A DNA stretch of 64,000 nucleotides. Source: Isoetes taiwanensis. Lineage: Eukaryota > Streptophyta > Lycopodiopsida > Isoetales > Isoetaceae. The stretch covers positions 372,001-436,000 of the forward strand of contig JAJEKV010000165.1 of the NCBI GenBank assembly GCA_021234155.1, given 5' to 3'. Position 1 is the stretch's first letter, and each line of letters begins with the position of its first letter. Under the pieces are notes generated by a model, which did not search any database, was not told the origin of the DNA, and saw only the letters and a list, made by a program, of their open reading frames with translations. Both the position numbers and the translations under genes were made by a program. This document shows positions 32,680 through 44,667 of the stretch, piece by piece.

Positions 32680-34786
32680 TGAAACGGACCTAGCCCCTTG
32701 GCCTAGGCCGTTACACTAGATAACTCGAGTAGGGACAAACCACACAACCGAAACTTGGTTTACCCAATCAGATAATCATAACTTTCATTAATAAGTTGGG
32801 AACAATCCAAATAATTTACAATATAGCTCAAGGCCGCACATGCTTATGAAAAGAAACTCAAAACTCTCTTTCTTCCCCCAAATCAAAATACACCCAAAAT
32901 ATATACAACCCCCAAGCCAACCCCTACCCCATGTTTAGTTGGCTCTTTTATCCTCACCCTCCTCGGAAGTGACCGAGGAGGAATCGACGGAGCTTCCCTC
33001 GGAAGACTCTCCCTCAGAAGATTCTCCCTCCGTTTCCGGGTCGGGGACCACATACAGGGGTTGCCGTTGTGCATAATACAGTTCTCTAAACAATGTCATG
33101 ATAATTTCATACACCCGCTCTTTAGATATCAAATCCGGCTCGGCTTCCGTTTCATTAAACCACCATGTCACAAAGGAGTCCAGATCCAGCACAATCGTGG
33201 CCTCAGGACGTGCCATCTTTACAAACACAAGAACATCCGGGGTTAGTCCACAAGGACTAAGTGGGGAGGAACATTGGGGTCTACACATGCACACATAATA
33301 ATAACAATAATACGTACAATACCTGATACGTGGATGCTCCCACTGCAAGGTTAGCTCATTCCTAAAGAAATACCATTTCCATATCCATGCATACTACATG
33401 CCAAGCGTAATCCTTGGGTGGCGACCCCAAGGAGACCACTCTCTCCATCTGTACGTACAGGGCTAAACTCATCCAACAGGCCCTCAGGCCGGATGCGGAG
33501 TTACACGGCCACCCCACCCCTCCGAAGGTGGGCCGTTGAATGCACATGCACAACATTCTTGATACAAGTGCACTACATTCCAAAACCATCTCAGATACAT
33601 CAAACTATTCAGTAAGGTGCCCCTATACCCATTCATACTTATAGAACGTTTCAAAATACATACATAGACATTCCACATCATATTAGCTAGGCATATTCTT
33701 TTCCATATTCCTAGACGGCAACAACATTCACTTGGTATCTTGGTCTCATCCGGTATGTTCGACTAGCAGTGGGTAGAAGGTCACAACAATTGATAAGAGC
33801 ACCTAAGGTTCCAAGGTTTAACACTATAGCAACTCAAGGTTTTAAGGTTTACTTTAAAATAAAGTTTTAATGGTTTGGGGATACCGGACCCTGGTATCCT
33901 CCTGTAATAAAAATCAGAAATTCCACTGTAACAGGTTTCGTGGGCAGCTTTGTGGGCGCCATAGCAGCCCTTGTTGGCTGGTTTCCTGGCTCTACAAGCT
34001 CGGCCAGAGAAGGAGTTTCTTTCCCAGGCACATTCAGAATGCAAAAGCAGATCTTTAGGGCACGAATCAGAGCAGGGAGACAGATCGATGGCTTTACCAT
34101 AGCAGGCGGTTGACAGAGAGAGAAGGAAGATGCCACAGCAGAAAGTAAGCGTAGGTTTACTGGATTTGAGGGCTGAATTCAAGCAGGGTCTGCTGGATTT
34201 TGGATGATCATAGCAGTTAAACAAGCAGGGATCACAACAAGGATTCTTGCTATAAACTGGATTCCGGACACAAGCTACGGGCATCTATGATTCAGGGGAA
34301 TTGATTCATACAATCTGACCCCAATCAGGCCGAAATCAACACTTAAATCAAAGCTTAGTTTAGTTTCGAATGCTTGTCTCCTTGCTGCGCTTCACTCTTG
34401 ACCAGCCCAATCGAATCCGGTTAGCCTCCTTCAGGCCAGCCGGCTACCTCCTACCCTTAAATACTTTTTGGGCCAGGAACACCTGGCAACATCCATCCCA
34501 GGATCAGGCCAGAGAGTGCCCTGGGCATGCCACATGCATCTGCTGGCAGAATCCTCACGCTGGCAGCCATGATTCATCCATCCCCGATTTTAGGGTGCTC
34601 ACTCTTTTAACCTTCAATTTATTAAGGTTTTTTTTTTAAGTTACCTTACCTAAGGTTTTTATATAACTCAAAATATTGCCCCCCCAACGCACTCATAGCA
34701 CATAGACATGTCACAATGGTTTGCACAACCCGATACTGACTAGAACATGAGATTATAAGCTAGACTAAGCCACTGGGTTCGTTACA
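32680..34786 (-). repeat. Gypsy 3' LTR, 2107 bp
   Basis: Starts TGAAACGGACC and ends GGGTTCGTTACA on the plus strand, and matches 44668-46750 over its length. It is the 3' LTR of the minus-strand element because integrase and chromodomain lie next to it. Frames inside it have no protein family features. Immediately inside, at 34787-34803, the minus strand is purine-rich (AAGGTGAGAA), a plausible polypurine tract. Confidence 0.9.
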
Positions 34787-34816
34787 TTCTCACCTTGTAA
34801 GAATTAACTCATGTCC

Positions 34817-35979
34817 TCATGAGTTATAGGGAAGGTCGGATATAACTTCTTGAACTTGTCGGCCTTTCCCATGTCGATCCTCTTGTGGATATCCTGCCCA
34901 TTGGACTAGGTATTTTTCGATGGTGCGATTCCTCAGCACTCTAGTATCAACACGCAAAATTGCTTGTGGTTTTACTGCGAGTGTTTCTTCTACTGCAACC
35001 AAATTATCCTGAGGCAATATATGTGATGGATCACTGAGATACTTGCGTAAGTTGCTGACATGGAATACATTATGGACCTTGACGCGTCAATAGGCAATTC
35101 CAAATCGGTATGCGACTTTGCCGATCCTCCGTATGATTCTAAAAGGACACGCATATCTAGGTGCCAGTTTGCCAGCCTTCTTAAATTTCAATGTACCCTG
35201 CTTAGGGTTAATCTTCAGGAATACCATATCATTCTCCTGAAATTCCAAAGGTCTTCTCCGTTTATTTGCATACTGCTTTTGTCGGTTCTGTGCTTTGGCA
35301 ATATTTTGTCTAATAATTGAGTCAGGCCCCGATATCCTCACCCATGGTCCGGACCAAATCAACTTTACACCGCGGACTACACCAAGTCAAGGGATATCGG
35401 CATTCTTGCCCATATAACGCTTCAAATGGGCTCATTTTTATGGAATCTTGATACGTATTGTTGTAGGCAAACTCAACTAAGTACAAATAAGATTCCCAAG
35501 TGTCTGGGATGTTCAGAACATACATCCGGAGCATGTCTTCGAGAACCCGATTAACTCTTTCAACTTGACCATCGGTTTGAGGATGATAGGTCAGACTCAT
35601 CCTTAATTGGGTTCCAACCCCATGGAACAATGCTTGCCAAAACTGGCCAACAAAGCGCGTGTCTCGGTCTGACACAATAACCTTAGGCATACCATGCAGA
35701 CGGAATATATCTTTGATAAAAATCTTTGCAATATCTGCAGCAGTAGCCGTGATTTTGGTTGGCATAAAGTGAGCTTGCTTGGTGAGACGATCCATTACTA
35801 CATAAATGGAATCATATCCTGCTCGTGTCTTAGGCAATCCCACAATAAAATCCATACCTATACTTTCCCATTTTGCATCAGGAATGTCCAATGGTTGCAA
35901 TTCCCCTGGAACCTTTTGGTGAGATGCTTTCACCTTCTGGCATGGTAAACATTTGGCTACATAGCTTAAGATTTCCTTC
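34817..35979 (-). pseudogene. Gypsy integrase C-terminal half and chromodomain
   Basis: Frame 35933-35322 has the integrase core: the first Asp in MDFIVGLP, the second in VSDRDTRF, and the Glu in TDGQVERVNRVLEDM, preceded by the second zinc-binding pair (CLPC, near 35950). Frame 35362-35087 continues with the C-terminal integrase region (ENDMVFLKINP). Frame 35017-34817 ends with a chromodomain-like RNRTIEKYLVQWAGYP, which in chromoviruses directs integration to particular chromatin. Frame changes near 35340 and 35050-35090 break continuity. The zinc-binding domain is split from the rest by the copia insertion. Confidence 0.85.
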
Positions 35980-36479
35980 TGTTGGAAATGACAAAATTAT
36001 GTGTCATGTGATATTCTAATCTATGAGAAGCAGTGGCAGTAGATTAGAGTTGTTAAATGGTGTCATGTTATTCAAAGCTATGCAGTTGAATGGGGGAGAC
36101 CTATGAGAAGCAGTGGCAGTAGGTCAAAGTCAAAGGTGGCGGGCACACCCTACCCGGGTGTTGCTGGGCTCGCTAGAAACACGCAGACACCCCCTGCCCG
36201 CCACTTAGGGTTTTGGGTTGACTGGTCAACGGGTCAAAGTCAACGACAGCTGGAAGATAAGGACAGCAGGGCATCCTATTATTTAGGCAAGTTGAAAAAC
36301 TTTCTATATGAAGGGCATGCACGATTTGACAAGTGGATTTAATAAGAATATAATGGATATGGAGATAAATGAGCTGTGTGCAGATACAGGTGTGGGTATG
36401 CAGCTTTAGGAGCGGGTGGGTTTGAAGGAGACAGAGTCTTGGCATACTTGGGTTCAAACCCCAAGCTCTGATTCTAACA
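35980..36479 (+). repeat. Copia 5' LTR, 500 bp
   Basis: Begins TGTTGGAAATG and ends GATTCTAACA. The last 170 bp or so are identical to the 3' LTR. The differences sit in eight clusters in the first two-thirds, each at a CAG, CTG, CCG or CGG site. Confidence 0.95.
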
Positions 36480-36480
36480 T

Positions 36481-36492
36481 TGGTATCAGAGC
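36481..36492 (+). other. Copia primer-binding site (initiator tRNA-Met)
   Basis: TGGTATCAGAGC, one base after the LTR, is complementary to the 3' end of plant initiator tRNA-Met, the usual primer for minus-strand synthesis. ATCAGAGCT (36485-36493) is also exactly complementary to AGCTCTGAT at 36464-36472 in the LTR end, so the junction could fold. Confidence 0.93.
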
Positions 36493-36509
36493 TATAAGAT
36501 CTAGTAATC

Positions 36510-37999
36510 ATGACAACTAGATTTGGTGCAAATTTGCTGAATACAATTGAAGTTTTTAAAGGGGATGGAGGGTTTCAAATCTGGAAGGAAAGTATTAGGA
36601 GCGTGCTCGAGTTTGAAAAGTTATGGTATCTGATTGATGGTAGTGCGATTTGCAAGTGCGAGCAACTAGTTCGGGGATTCAAGCTCTACCGCTAGCTCTA
36701 GTGCACAAATCAAAGGTGCAAAGTGTCTCGTGGTGGGGAACTTCGCTAGCTCGGAAGGAGACGCAGCCTAAAATTATGGAAGCTCAAGCCATAATTATGT
36801 GCAAGGTAGGAACCGCCTTTAAAGTTAAAACTTCGAGGTATGAAGCCTAAAGATATGTGGGACTATCCGATTAAACATTATGAACAAAAGAGTTCCTCCA
36901 CGATAGATATGTTGGAAAAGGAGTTAAGGAAGATGAAGCTTGTCGAAAAAGATAACCTAACTAATTTTTAGAAAGGTTTGATTCTATTATTGCAGATCTT
37001 GAAGGTGCTGGAAATATTCCGAAAGTGAGCAAGATGTCAGTTTTGGCTTTAGCAAGGTCAGTTTCTCATAATAGTCATTTAGCAACTTTGCTCAGAAATG
37101 TAGCTACTTCTAAGGAACATGCTATCAGAATGATACGCACTGAATTTGAGCAATCTAATGTTGCACAAGAGGAGTCAGAACAATCTGCAGAGGTATTGTA
37201 CACTGGTAAGGCTAAGAAGGTTGGTTTTAAAAAATTTTCACAAGACAAAGTAGGGCCTTGCTATTTATGTAATCAGTATGGTCATTTGAAGAATGAATGT
37301 CCAAGTAACAGTGAAAAAGAATTGAGGTGTTTTAATTGTGAGGGCAAGGGCCATTTCTCTTTCAATTGCTCAAGTCCTAAAAGAGGAAGAGGTCGTGGTA
37401 GATCTCGAGGTTACAGAGGGGGAAGAGGCAGGACAAGTTTCAGGGGTGCTGCAAGTATCAATATAATGGAGAAGCATGAAAGTAGTGAAGGAGAGATAGA
37501 AGATGACACCTTGGAGGTACGAAAAAACTTAACTTGTAATGTTTCTATAAGTCCAAGAAGAAATAATAACAAGTTTGTGGTTATAGATTCAGGAGCAGAG
37601 AAAAGTGTAATGTGTGATATGCACATGTTAAAAAATGTGGAAAAGAAAGAAGGCCATGTTCAGCTTAGTGATGGAGGCCTGAAAAAAATAGAAGACTCTG
37701 GAGTTTTGGAGTTGTTTGATTTGAATGGAAAACCTGTTATGCTAAAAGAGGTTTTGTGTGTACCTAGTCTTGTAAGAAATCTCATATCTGTGTGTCAGTT
37801 AGTGGATATGGGATACAAAGTTTTATTTGAACAAATCCAATGTAAAGTATTTCTGAATGATGAATTAAAGTTCATTGGCAAAAGAGTTGGAAACTTGTTT
37901 GGGTTTAATATTGATCATCTTCATGAAGTTAATCTGGTAGAATATCCAGATATAAAACTTTGGCATAACAGGCTATGTCATGTGAATTCAAGCAATTGA
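36510..37999 (+). pseudogene. Copia gag and protease region
   Basis: Frame 36510-36695 starts MTTRFGANL and has the copia gag N-terminal pattern (GFQIWKESIRSVLE, then LWYLIDG). After a disrupted stretch (36695-37025), frame 37025-37999 has two CCHC zinc knuckles (C-x2-C-x4-H-x4-C, 37259-37300 and 37328-37369), an Arg/Gly-rich RNA-binding tail, the aspartic protease motif DSGA (about 37586) and the start of the gag-pre-integrase domain (LWHNRLCH, about 37961). Two knuckles is more than the single one common in plant copia gag. The stop at 37999 and the middle break show it is inactive. Confidence 0.85.
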
Positions 38000-38128
38000 A
38001 GCTCTAAAAACAAGGGTATAATATCCGCAAAAGTAGAAGAAGAAGGAAAACTTTTATGTGGTGGTCACCAATTTGGAAAACAACCAAGATTACCATTCAA
38101 AAGGTCAAATAAAAGAGCAAAGGGCATC

Positions 38129-38467
38129 TTGGATTTGGTACACACGGATCTATGTGGTCCTATAAATGTTACCAGTTTAAGCGGACATAATTATTTCATG
38201 ACCTTCATAGACGATTTTAGTAGAAGGACAAAAAGTTATATTTTGAAAACAAAAGATCAAGCAAGTGAGGCCTTGAAATTATTTACTGCTGAAACTGAGC
38301 TAGAAACTGGAAGAAAAATTAAGTGTATAAGATCAGACAGGGGTGGTGAGTATATATCTGATGAATTTAAGTTTTTTTGTGCAAGCAGAGGAATCAAAAG
38401 GCAACTAACTTGTAGATACTCACCACAACAAAATGGAGTAGCCGAAAGAAAGAACAGACCTTACTAG
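38129..38467 (+). pseudogene. Copia integrase core
   Basis: Shows LVHTDLCGP with the first catalytic Asp, TFIDDFSR, IRSDRGGEY with the second Asp, and SPQQNGVAERKNR with the Glu. Together these are the DD35E integrase that inserts the cDNA. The frame stops right after the last motif at 38465. The following frame (38468-38689) carries the C-terminal integrase region after a break. Confidence 0.88.
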
Positions 38468-38718
38468 ATGTCATGGAGATCCATGCTAAAATACTCGCCT
38501 ACCAAATTTTCTCGTGGGATGAAGTCAGAAGGCAAAGCAGCCTATATTCAAAATTTGTTACCTTCTCAAGCATTAAAGGTGCCATTCCCAAATGCTTTGG
38601 TCCGTAAGCTTCCATCTTATGACGATTTAAAGCATATGGATGTTTATGTTTTGTTCATGTTCCCAAGAATTAAGAAAGAAATTGGATGATAGGGCATATA
38701 TAGCATATCTTGTAGGAT

Positions 38719-40612
38719 ATGATTCAAGCTCAAAAGCATTCGCACTATATGATCCAAAGAAGGAGAAAAATCATAGTTAGCGGGGATGTTATTTTTAATG
38801 AGAATGAGTTTTATAGAAGGATTCCCATGGTAAACTCAGAAACTCCATGTGACAATAAAAGGAAAGATGTTATTTCAGAAATACAACAAGAAATAAATAA
38901 AGAAGAAGATAAAACTGAAAAACTTGAACATGCAGATTTAAGTGATTCTGACAATGAGTCAGAATTAATTCCAGAGGAAGTTGTTGAGTCTGAAATGGAA
39001 CCTGGTATTGAACATCAAGAGTTAGAAGTTGATCATGGTATTAAACCCAAGAGAAAGCCAAGACGAACTGAAGCTCAGATTTTGGCAGAGGAAGCTAAAC
39101 ATGTTTTAGAATCACATGGGAGAAATGAAACTGGAAGAAGCAAAAGACTCAGATCTGTTGCAGGAGAAATTAATACAGTATTTGACATTTTGATATTAGA
39201 AAATGATAAAATACCTCAAAATTATGATGAAGCAGTGCATGATTCTCATGAAAAAAACTGGTTAAGTGCCATGGAAGAAGAAATGAGTGCTTTTAAGAGA
39301 ACAAACACTTATACCATAGTAGATATGCCATTGAATAAGAATATAGTTGGAAGTAAGTGGATATATCGAGTGAAACCGGGTGTTGATAAAAGAACAAAAA
39401 AATTCAAAGCCAGACTAGTTGCTCAAGGGTTCACACAGAAAAAAGGGGAAGATTTTGATGAAACATTCTCACCACTTGTGAAGTTAAACAGCTTAAGAAT
39501 GCTATTGGCTATTGCAAATGCCTGTGATTATGAAATACATCATATGGATGTAAGTACAAAGATTTCAAATGCTAAATTGGAAGAGGAAATATATCCAAAC
39601 CCGCACCGGATTTGAAGAAGAAAAAGGTAAAGTCCGGAGGTTAAATAGAGCAAAGTTGTATGGCCTTAAGCAATCTCCCAGAGAATGGTATAAGTGTATG
39701 GATGGATATTTGTTGGAACAAGGTTTTGAAAAGCTCAATTATGATGGGAATATTTACAGATTTAAAATGGGAAATGACTGGTGCATTATTGCTCTGTATG
39801 TTGATGACAACATTATGGTAGCTAATGGAAGCAGAGTACTAAACCATTGCAAAGATATTTTGAAAAAGAGATTTCAAATGAGTGACCTTGGAGAACTCAA
39901 AAGATTTCTGGGAATTGATGTATACAGGAATAGAAGTCAACGGGTACTAGCTTTGAGTCAACAAGGGCATATTCAAAACATGTTGAAGAAATTTCATATG
40001 GAAGATTGCAATATGGCAAATACTCCTATGGTTCCCGGTCATAGAAATTTCGCAGATATGAGTCCAAAGACGTAAAATGTAAAGCAAACAAATGGAGAAA
40101 ATACCTTACGTAAGTTTGATTGGTTGTTTGTCCTATGTAGCCAATTGTACTAGGCCCCACATTGCATTTGCGCTAATATTCTCGTAGGTATAATGACAAG
40201 GCTGGTAAAGGACACATCGAATGCAAAAAAAGGATTCTCAAATACTTGAAAGGTACAATGCATTTTGGTATAGTATTTAATGAAACCAACTTGCAATTGC
40301 GTGTGCTTATTGTGATGCTTGATTGGGGAGGAGATTTAGATAAACGAAAATCAACTTCGTGGTATGTTGTTTTATTAGGTGGAGCCCCAGTTGCTTGGAA
40401 GTGCAAAAAGCAAAGCAAAGATTGCTTTATCTAGTCTTTGAAGCCGAGTACAACTCAAGCCAGCCTCGCTGACTAAGGAACTTATTTGGGAAAGAAGGCT
40501 TATGGCGTAATTTGGATTTGCTCAAAGAGGACCAACAATCATTTATTGTGATAATACTAGTCAGTATTGCCATGACAAAAAATCCAGTTTTGCACGAAAG
40601 GTCAAAACACAT
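38719..40612 (+). pseudogene. Copia reverse transcriptase and RNase H
   Basis: Frame 38719-39615 has an acidic linker and the RT N-terminus (GSKWIYRVK, KARLVAQGFTQKKG, FDETFSPLVK, HHMDV). The usual AFLNG after HHMDV is changed to TKISNA. A frameshift near 39600 leads into 39569-40075, with LYGLKQSPREWYK and the catalytic YVDD at about 39797-39808. RNase H remnants follow (LDWGGDLDKRKSTSW, near 40320) to about 40612. The region ends about 180 bp before the polypurine tract. Confidence 0.88.
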
Positions 40613-40780
40613 TGAAATGGAAGTTCATTTTATCGAGATATGGTCAAAAGAAATCAAGTGCATTTGACCTATGTTAGTACAAAATTGATCAAAGAGCGAT
40701 ATTCTTACAAAGGCTCTACCTTTATCCGCATTCCGTGAAATAAGGAAATTGTTACAATGTGATGACAGTGGAATATCACA

Positions 40781-40791
40781 TGAAGGGGGAA
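40781..40791 (+). other. Copia polypurine tract
   Basis: TGAAGGGGGAA lies immediately upstream of the 3' LTR, the expected primer site for plus-strand DNA synthesis. Confidence 0.85.
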
Positions 40792-41288
40792 TGTTGGAAA
40801 TGACAAAATTATGTGTCATGTGATATTCTAATCTATGAGAAGCAAAGGCGTGATTAGAGTTGTTAAATGGTGTCATGTTATTCAAAGCTATGCAGCTTGA
40901 ATGGGGAGACCTATGAGAAGCAAAGGGCGAGGGTCAAAGTCAAAGGTGGCGGGCACACCCTACCCGGTGTTCTTTGGCTCGCTAGAAACACGCAGACACC
41001 CCCCGCCCGCCACTTAGGGTTTTGGGTTGATCAGTCAACGGGTCAAAGTCAACGATACCGGAAGATAAGGACAAAGGGGGCATCCTATTATTTAGGCAAG
41101 TTGAAAAACTTTCTATATGAAGGGCATGCACGATTTGACAAGTGGATTTAATAAGAATATAATGGATATGGAGATAAATGAGCTGTGTGCAGATACAGGT
41201 GTGGGTATGCAGCTTTAGGAGCGGGTGGGTTTGAAGGAGACAGAGTCTTGGCATACTTGGGTTCAAACCCCAAGCTCTGATTCTAACA
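40792..41288 (+). repeat. Copia 3' LTR, 497 bp
   Basis: Partner of 35980-36479, with identical ends and an identical last third. It is followed directly by the CCTTC target duplication. Confidence 0.95.
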
Positions 41289-41643
41289 CCTTCCTCATGC
41301 TAGGCCAAAAGAACTGCTTGCGGACTTTGCGAAGAGTTTTCTGAACTCCTGGATGACCCGATACTGGACTATCATGAGCTTCTTTCATAATCTGTTGTTT
41401 AAGCTCGGCATTATCCGGTATACACAACCGATTATGGTAGAACAACTTAGATGCTTCAATCTTATAGGGATTCTTGTTTTCCCCTTTTTCAAGTGCTGCT
41501 ACTATAGGCTGAAAATAGGGATCCTCCCGGATCAACTGCGTGAGATTGCTGTCCCACTGCGTACTAGCAACACTAATGGCAGCACAATATGATCGTCGGG
41601 ACAACGCATCCGCAATTACGTTATCCTTCCCAGGCTGATACAT
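41289..41643 (-). pseudogene. Gypsy integrase N-terminal part, cut by copia
   Basis: Begins in the RNase H-integrase spacer (YQPGKDNVIADALSRR). It then has the integrase zinc-binding His pair (HDSPVSGHPG) and FFWPSM, where the copia element interrupts it. The matching Cys pair lies on the other side of the insertion near 35950. Confidence 0.85.
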
Positions 41644-41692
41644 TATAGTGAGATCATACTCCCAGCAGCGGTTGCATCCATCGCTTCGACGA

Positions 41693-42862
41693 TTATTTAG
41701 GCGAGGTCGTGGTCGTGAAATACTTAAGACTCGATGATCGGGTCTTGAGGAGAAATTTTCTACCCAAAAGATAATGCCTCCATATCTTTAAGGCGTGCAC
41801 AATTGCAAGCATTTCCAAATCATGGGTTGGGTAATTATGCTCACCGATTAAGCTTCTTTGATGCATACGCACACACATAGCCATCTTGTAACAAGGCACA
41901 TCCAATCCCAGTGCCCGAGGCATCCGTTACGACACAAAAGTCTCGTTCCATAGATGGAATCTTTAAGATTGGTGCATGCGTCAGGGCATCTTTTAAAATT
42001 TGAAAGCTTTGGTCACATACCTCTGACCATTGGAATGCTAAATCTTTTTGAAGTAAGGTGGTCAATGGAGCTGCTTTCTTGGAAAAATGCTTTACAAACT
42101 TGCGATAATATCCAGCTAATCCTATGAATGCTCGGATTTCCCTTACAGACTGAGGTTGTGGCCATCTTGTATAGCCTTTATCTTTTCGGGATCTGGCTCA
42201 ATTCCCTTGTTGGAGACAACATGGCCTAAATAGATCAACTGCTCTTGAGCAAAATTGCATTTGGAAAGCTTACCATAAAGCTTATGTTGCCTTAAGACCT
42301 TCAGAACTAAGCGCAAATGTTCAACATGCTCTTCAAGTGTTCTCGAATAGATCAAAATATCGTCGAAAAACACAAGTACAAATTGGTCAAGATGAGCTCG
42401 AAAAATATCATTCATAAGCCTCATAAAAGTGGCTGGTGCATTAGTAAGCCCAAATGGCATTACCACAAACTCATAATGGCCATATCTGGTGCGGAAAGCA
42501 GTTTTAGGAATATCCTCTTCCTTAATCCGGATCTGGTGGTAGCCAGATCGCAAGTCAATCTTTGAAAAGAACTTGCTACCACTTAGTTGATCAAATAGAT
42601 CATCTACTCGTGGCAAAGCGTAACCATTCTTGATAGTTACCTGATTTAGCAGCCTATAGTCTACACACAAACGCAGACTTCCATCCTTCTTCTTTACAAA
42701 TAAGACAGGAGCTCCAAATGGAGATGTGCTAGGCCTAATAAAGCCTTGCTCTACCAATTCTTCAAGCTGCTTCTTTAATTCTGCCATCTCTACCACGTTA
42801 AAGCGATAAGGAGGTCGCGAAGGTGGTGCAGATCCTGGAAGCAATTCAATATCATGATTCAC
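41693..42862 (-). pseudogene. Gypsy reverse transcriptase and RNase H
   Basis: Frame 42862-42143 holds nearly the whole [43 protein letters not shown] and the catalytic [10 protein letters not shown], then YLGHVVS. A frameshift near 42160 leads to 42065-41841, with the RNase H start (VVTDASGTGIGCALLQ). Another leads to 41923-41693, with YPTHDLEMLAIVHALKIWRHYL. The join to the gag-protease frame also needs a frame change near 42860. These enzymes copy the RNA genome and remove the template RNA. Confidence 0.9.
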
Positions 42863-44534
42863 CTCCGAAGGGAGGGGAGGCAGTTAATGTGTCAGGAAAC
42901 ACGTCCCTGAATTCTTCTAGCACCTCCTGAATAGCTTTTGGAACGATAGTCTCTGACATTTCCGCAGCTTTACTTATCATTCCAACATACATGATTCCTC
43001 CCTTGCGCAAATAGCGCTTTGCTTGCTTACAGGTCAACACAGAAGGCCCAGAAAGCATAGGGCGACTACCTAATCTCTTTATAGAGCCATTTGACAAATT
43101 GCAAAGGACAGCTTTGCCTTTACAGTCGATGTAGGCCCTTACGGCTTTCAACCACGACATTCCCAGAATTAAATCGTACTTACCCATATCAAGGACTTCA
43201 AAGTTAGTATGAAACCTTAGCCCGCAAAGTTTAAAGTTCAAGCGAGGCACAAATCCATCTGACATCTTAATCACTCCATCCGCTAACTCTACAGATCTAG
43301 GATTCCGTGCAATGACATTTAAGCCCATCTGAGCAACCAATCTAGGCGAAATAAAATTGTGTGTGCTACCACTGTCAATCAGAAAATGGAAAGGTTGCGT
43401 TCGAATGCTACCTGGTAGATGGATAACGTCGGTAGCAATATACTCAGCAGGATCTCCACCAATGGCATATGCACGCATATCTGGTGCTGCTCCTGCTTCC
43501 TCCAATGTGACTGCTTTAGCTCGGGCAGGCCTCTCCTCCGTACGAGTACTCCGAGGTCCACTAACACTTGGCGTACTCGCCATTGGCCTATTCCAGTCTC
43601 CCGGGTTTCCACTACTAGCTTGCTGTCCTGGATTACCCCTATTTTGCCACCTCTTAGGACAACGGGATGAAATATGCCCAGCTTCTTTACAATAGTAACA
43701 CAATCTTTCTCGGCGGCAACGTTCCTGCTCCTCAGAACTCATCCGGTTTGGTCCATTTGACCGTCTCTCTTGAGTAGGACGTGCATTTCCTCGAGTATCC
43801 GCAGATGCTGCAAAAGATCTCTCTCTCTGCTTATGTGGGTATTCCTTTTGAGCAGTTTCCTCCCGACTTTTGGTGATCCGACTCTGAACTTGCTCTTTGA
43901 ATTTGGAGACTCGGATAGCCTCTTCTAAACTGGGATAGGTTACCCCTCCAACTAACAAAGTCAACTCTGGCTTGAGGCCACGAATAAATTTGTCAGCTAG
44001 TTGCGCCACCGTCATAGTGGGTCCATACGGTTGCAATGCCCTAAATGCATTGGCGTATACTTCTACTGTATCTTCTTGAACCAAATTCTGGAACTTATGC
44101 ATCTGCTCTAACTCAAATCCAGCAGGTAAATAATGGAGTTTGAATGCTACCTTGAAGGTACTCCATGTGATCTGACTCAGAAGAAGGTGGTTAGCCTTCT
44201 TATACTCTTCCCACCAGATCTTGGCGGGTCCAGTTAATAGCATGTCGGCAATGGTTGCCTTTAATAGGTCAGAAGTTTTCTTGACTTGGAAATAAAACTC
44301 AATTCCTTTTAACCAAGCATCAGCATCCTCGCCGGTGGTATCCTTACCACTAAAGGTTTCCATCTTCAGTTGCTTTAAAACCTTGTTGACCTCATCAAGG
44401 TCAGCATCCTTGGCGGCAAGTTGCTGTTGCATCGTGGCAAGCTGCTGCTGCATAGCTGCCAAGATTTGCTCAGTGATCGTAGGAGCAGTGCCACTTCCCC
44501 CAGCTCCTGAGCTGTTATCATTGTTTCCCGACAT
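42852..44534 (-). CDS. Gypsy gag and aspartic protease
   Basis: Open from ATG at 44534 for about 560 codons. The retrotransposon gag domain occupies about residues 60-215 ([25 protein letters not shown]). One CCHC knuckle is at about 283-296 ([14 protein letters not shown]). The protease has [13 protein letters not shown] (about 388-400) and [10 protein letters not shown] (about 457-466). The frame ends at the gag-pol border, where the downstream RT frame starts with a 10-bp overlap. In related gypsy elements this region is continuous, so the break is probably a frameshift. Confidence 0.88.
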   Translation of the reverse strand: MSGNNDNSSGAGGSGTAPTITEQILAAMQQQLATMQQQLAAKDADLDEVNKVLKQLKMETFSGKDTTGEDADAWLKGIEFYFQVKKTSDLLKATIADMLLTGPAKIWWEEYKKANHLLLSQITWSTFKVAFKLHYLPAGFELEQMHKFQNLVQEDTVEVYANAFRALQPYGPTMTVAQLADKFIRGLKPELTLLVGGVTYPSLEEAIRVSKFKEQVQSRITKSREETAQKEYPHKQRERSFAASADTRGNARPTQERRSNGPNRMSSEEQERCRRERLCYYCKEAGHISSRCPKRWQNRGNPGQQASSGNPGDWNRPMASTPSVSGPRSTRTEERPARAKAVTLEEAGAAPDMRAYAIGGDPAEYIATDVIHLPGSIRTQPFHFLIDSGSTHNFISPRLVAQMGLNVIARNPRSVELADGVIKMSDGFVPRLNFKLCGLRFHTNFEVLDMGKYDLILGMSWLKAVRAYIDCKGKAVLCNLSNGSIKRLGSRPMLSGPSVLTCKQAKRYLRKGGIMYVGMISKAAEMSETIVPKAIQEVLEEFRDVFPDTLTASPPFGGES

Positions 44535-44654
44535 CCTGCTAACCACCTGGAAAATGACGGCAATGGTTATTTTCCATAAAACGGCTCTACTTTCAAGTAG
44601 ACTTCTTAAATTTCTAGTCCGTAATTCCCATGGCCCGAAGGTTGTCGAACTTTG

Positions 44655-44667
44655 TGCTCGATACCAA
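44655..44667 (-). other. Gypsy primer-binding site, altered
   Basis: On the minus strand the LTR is followed by TTGGTATCGAGC, one base short of the initiator tRNA-Met site TGGTATCAGAGC. The missing A turns CAG into CG, the same kind of change that separates the LTR pairs. Confidence 0.7.

Larger units (their letters stand above)
35980..41288 (+). mobile_element. Complete Ty1/copia retrotransposon nested in the gypsy integrase
   Basis: LTRs of 500 and 497 bp (TGTTGG...CTAACA) flank a 4.3-kb interior. It has a primer-binding site after the 5' LTR, a polypurine tract before the 3' LTR, and domain order gag-protease-integrase-RT-RNase H, as in copia. CCTTC lies on both sides (35975-35979, 41289-41293). 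Removing the element plus one CCTTC would place the two halves of the gypsy integrase in the same frame, so the gypsy copy was present first and was open at this point. Frameshifts in gag, after integrase and in RT make this copy defective. Confidence 0.95.

Noticed and set aside
33061-34639. Open frames within the gypsy LTRs, repeated at 45.1-46.7 kb
   Set aside because: They occur in both LTRs as shadows of the LTR sequence on either strand and match no gag-pol or host protein.
36448-36464. GGGTTCAAACCCC in the copia LTR, resembling a tRNA T-arm
   Set aside because: It occurs in both LTRs as part of the LTR end and has no cloverleaf around it.
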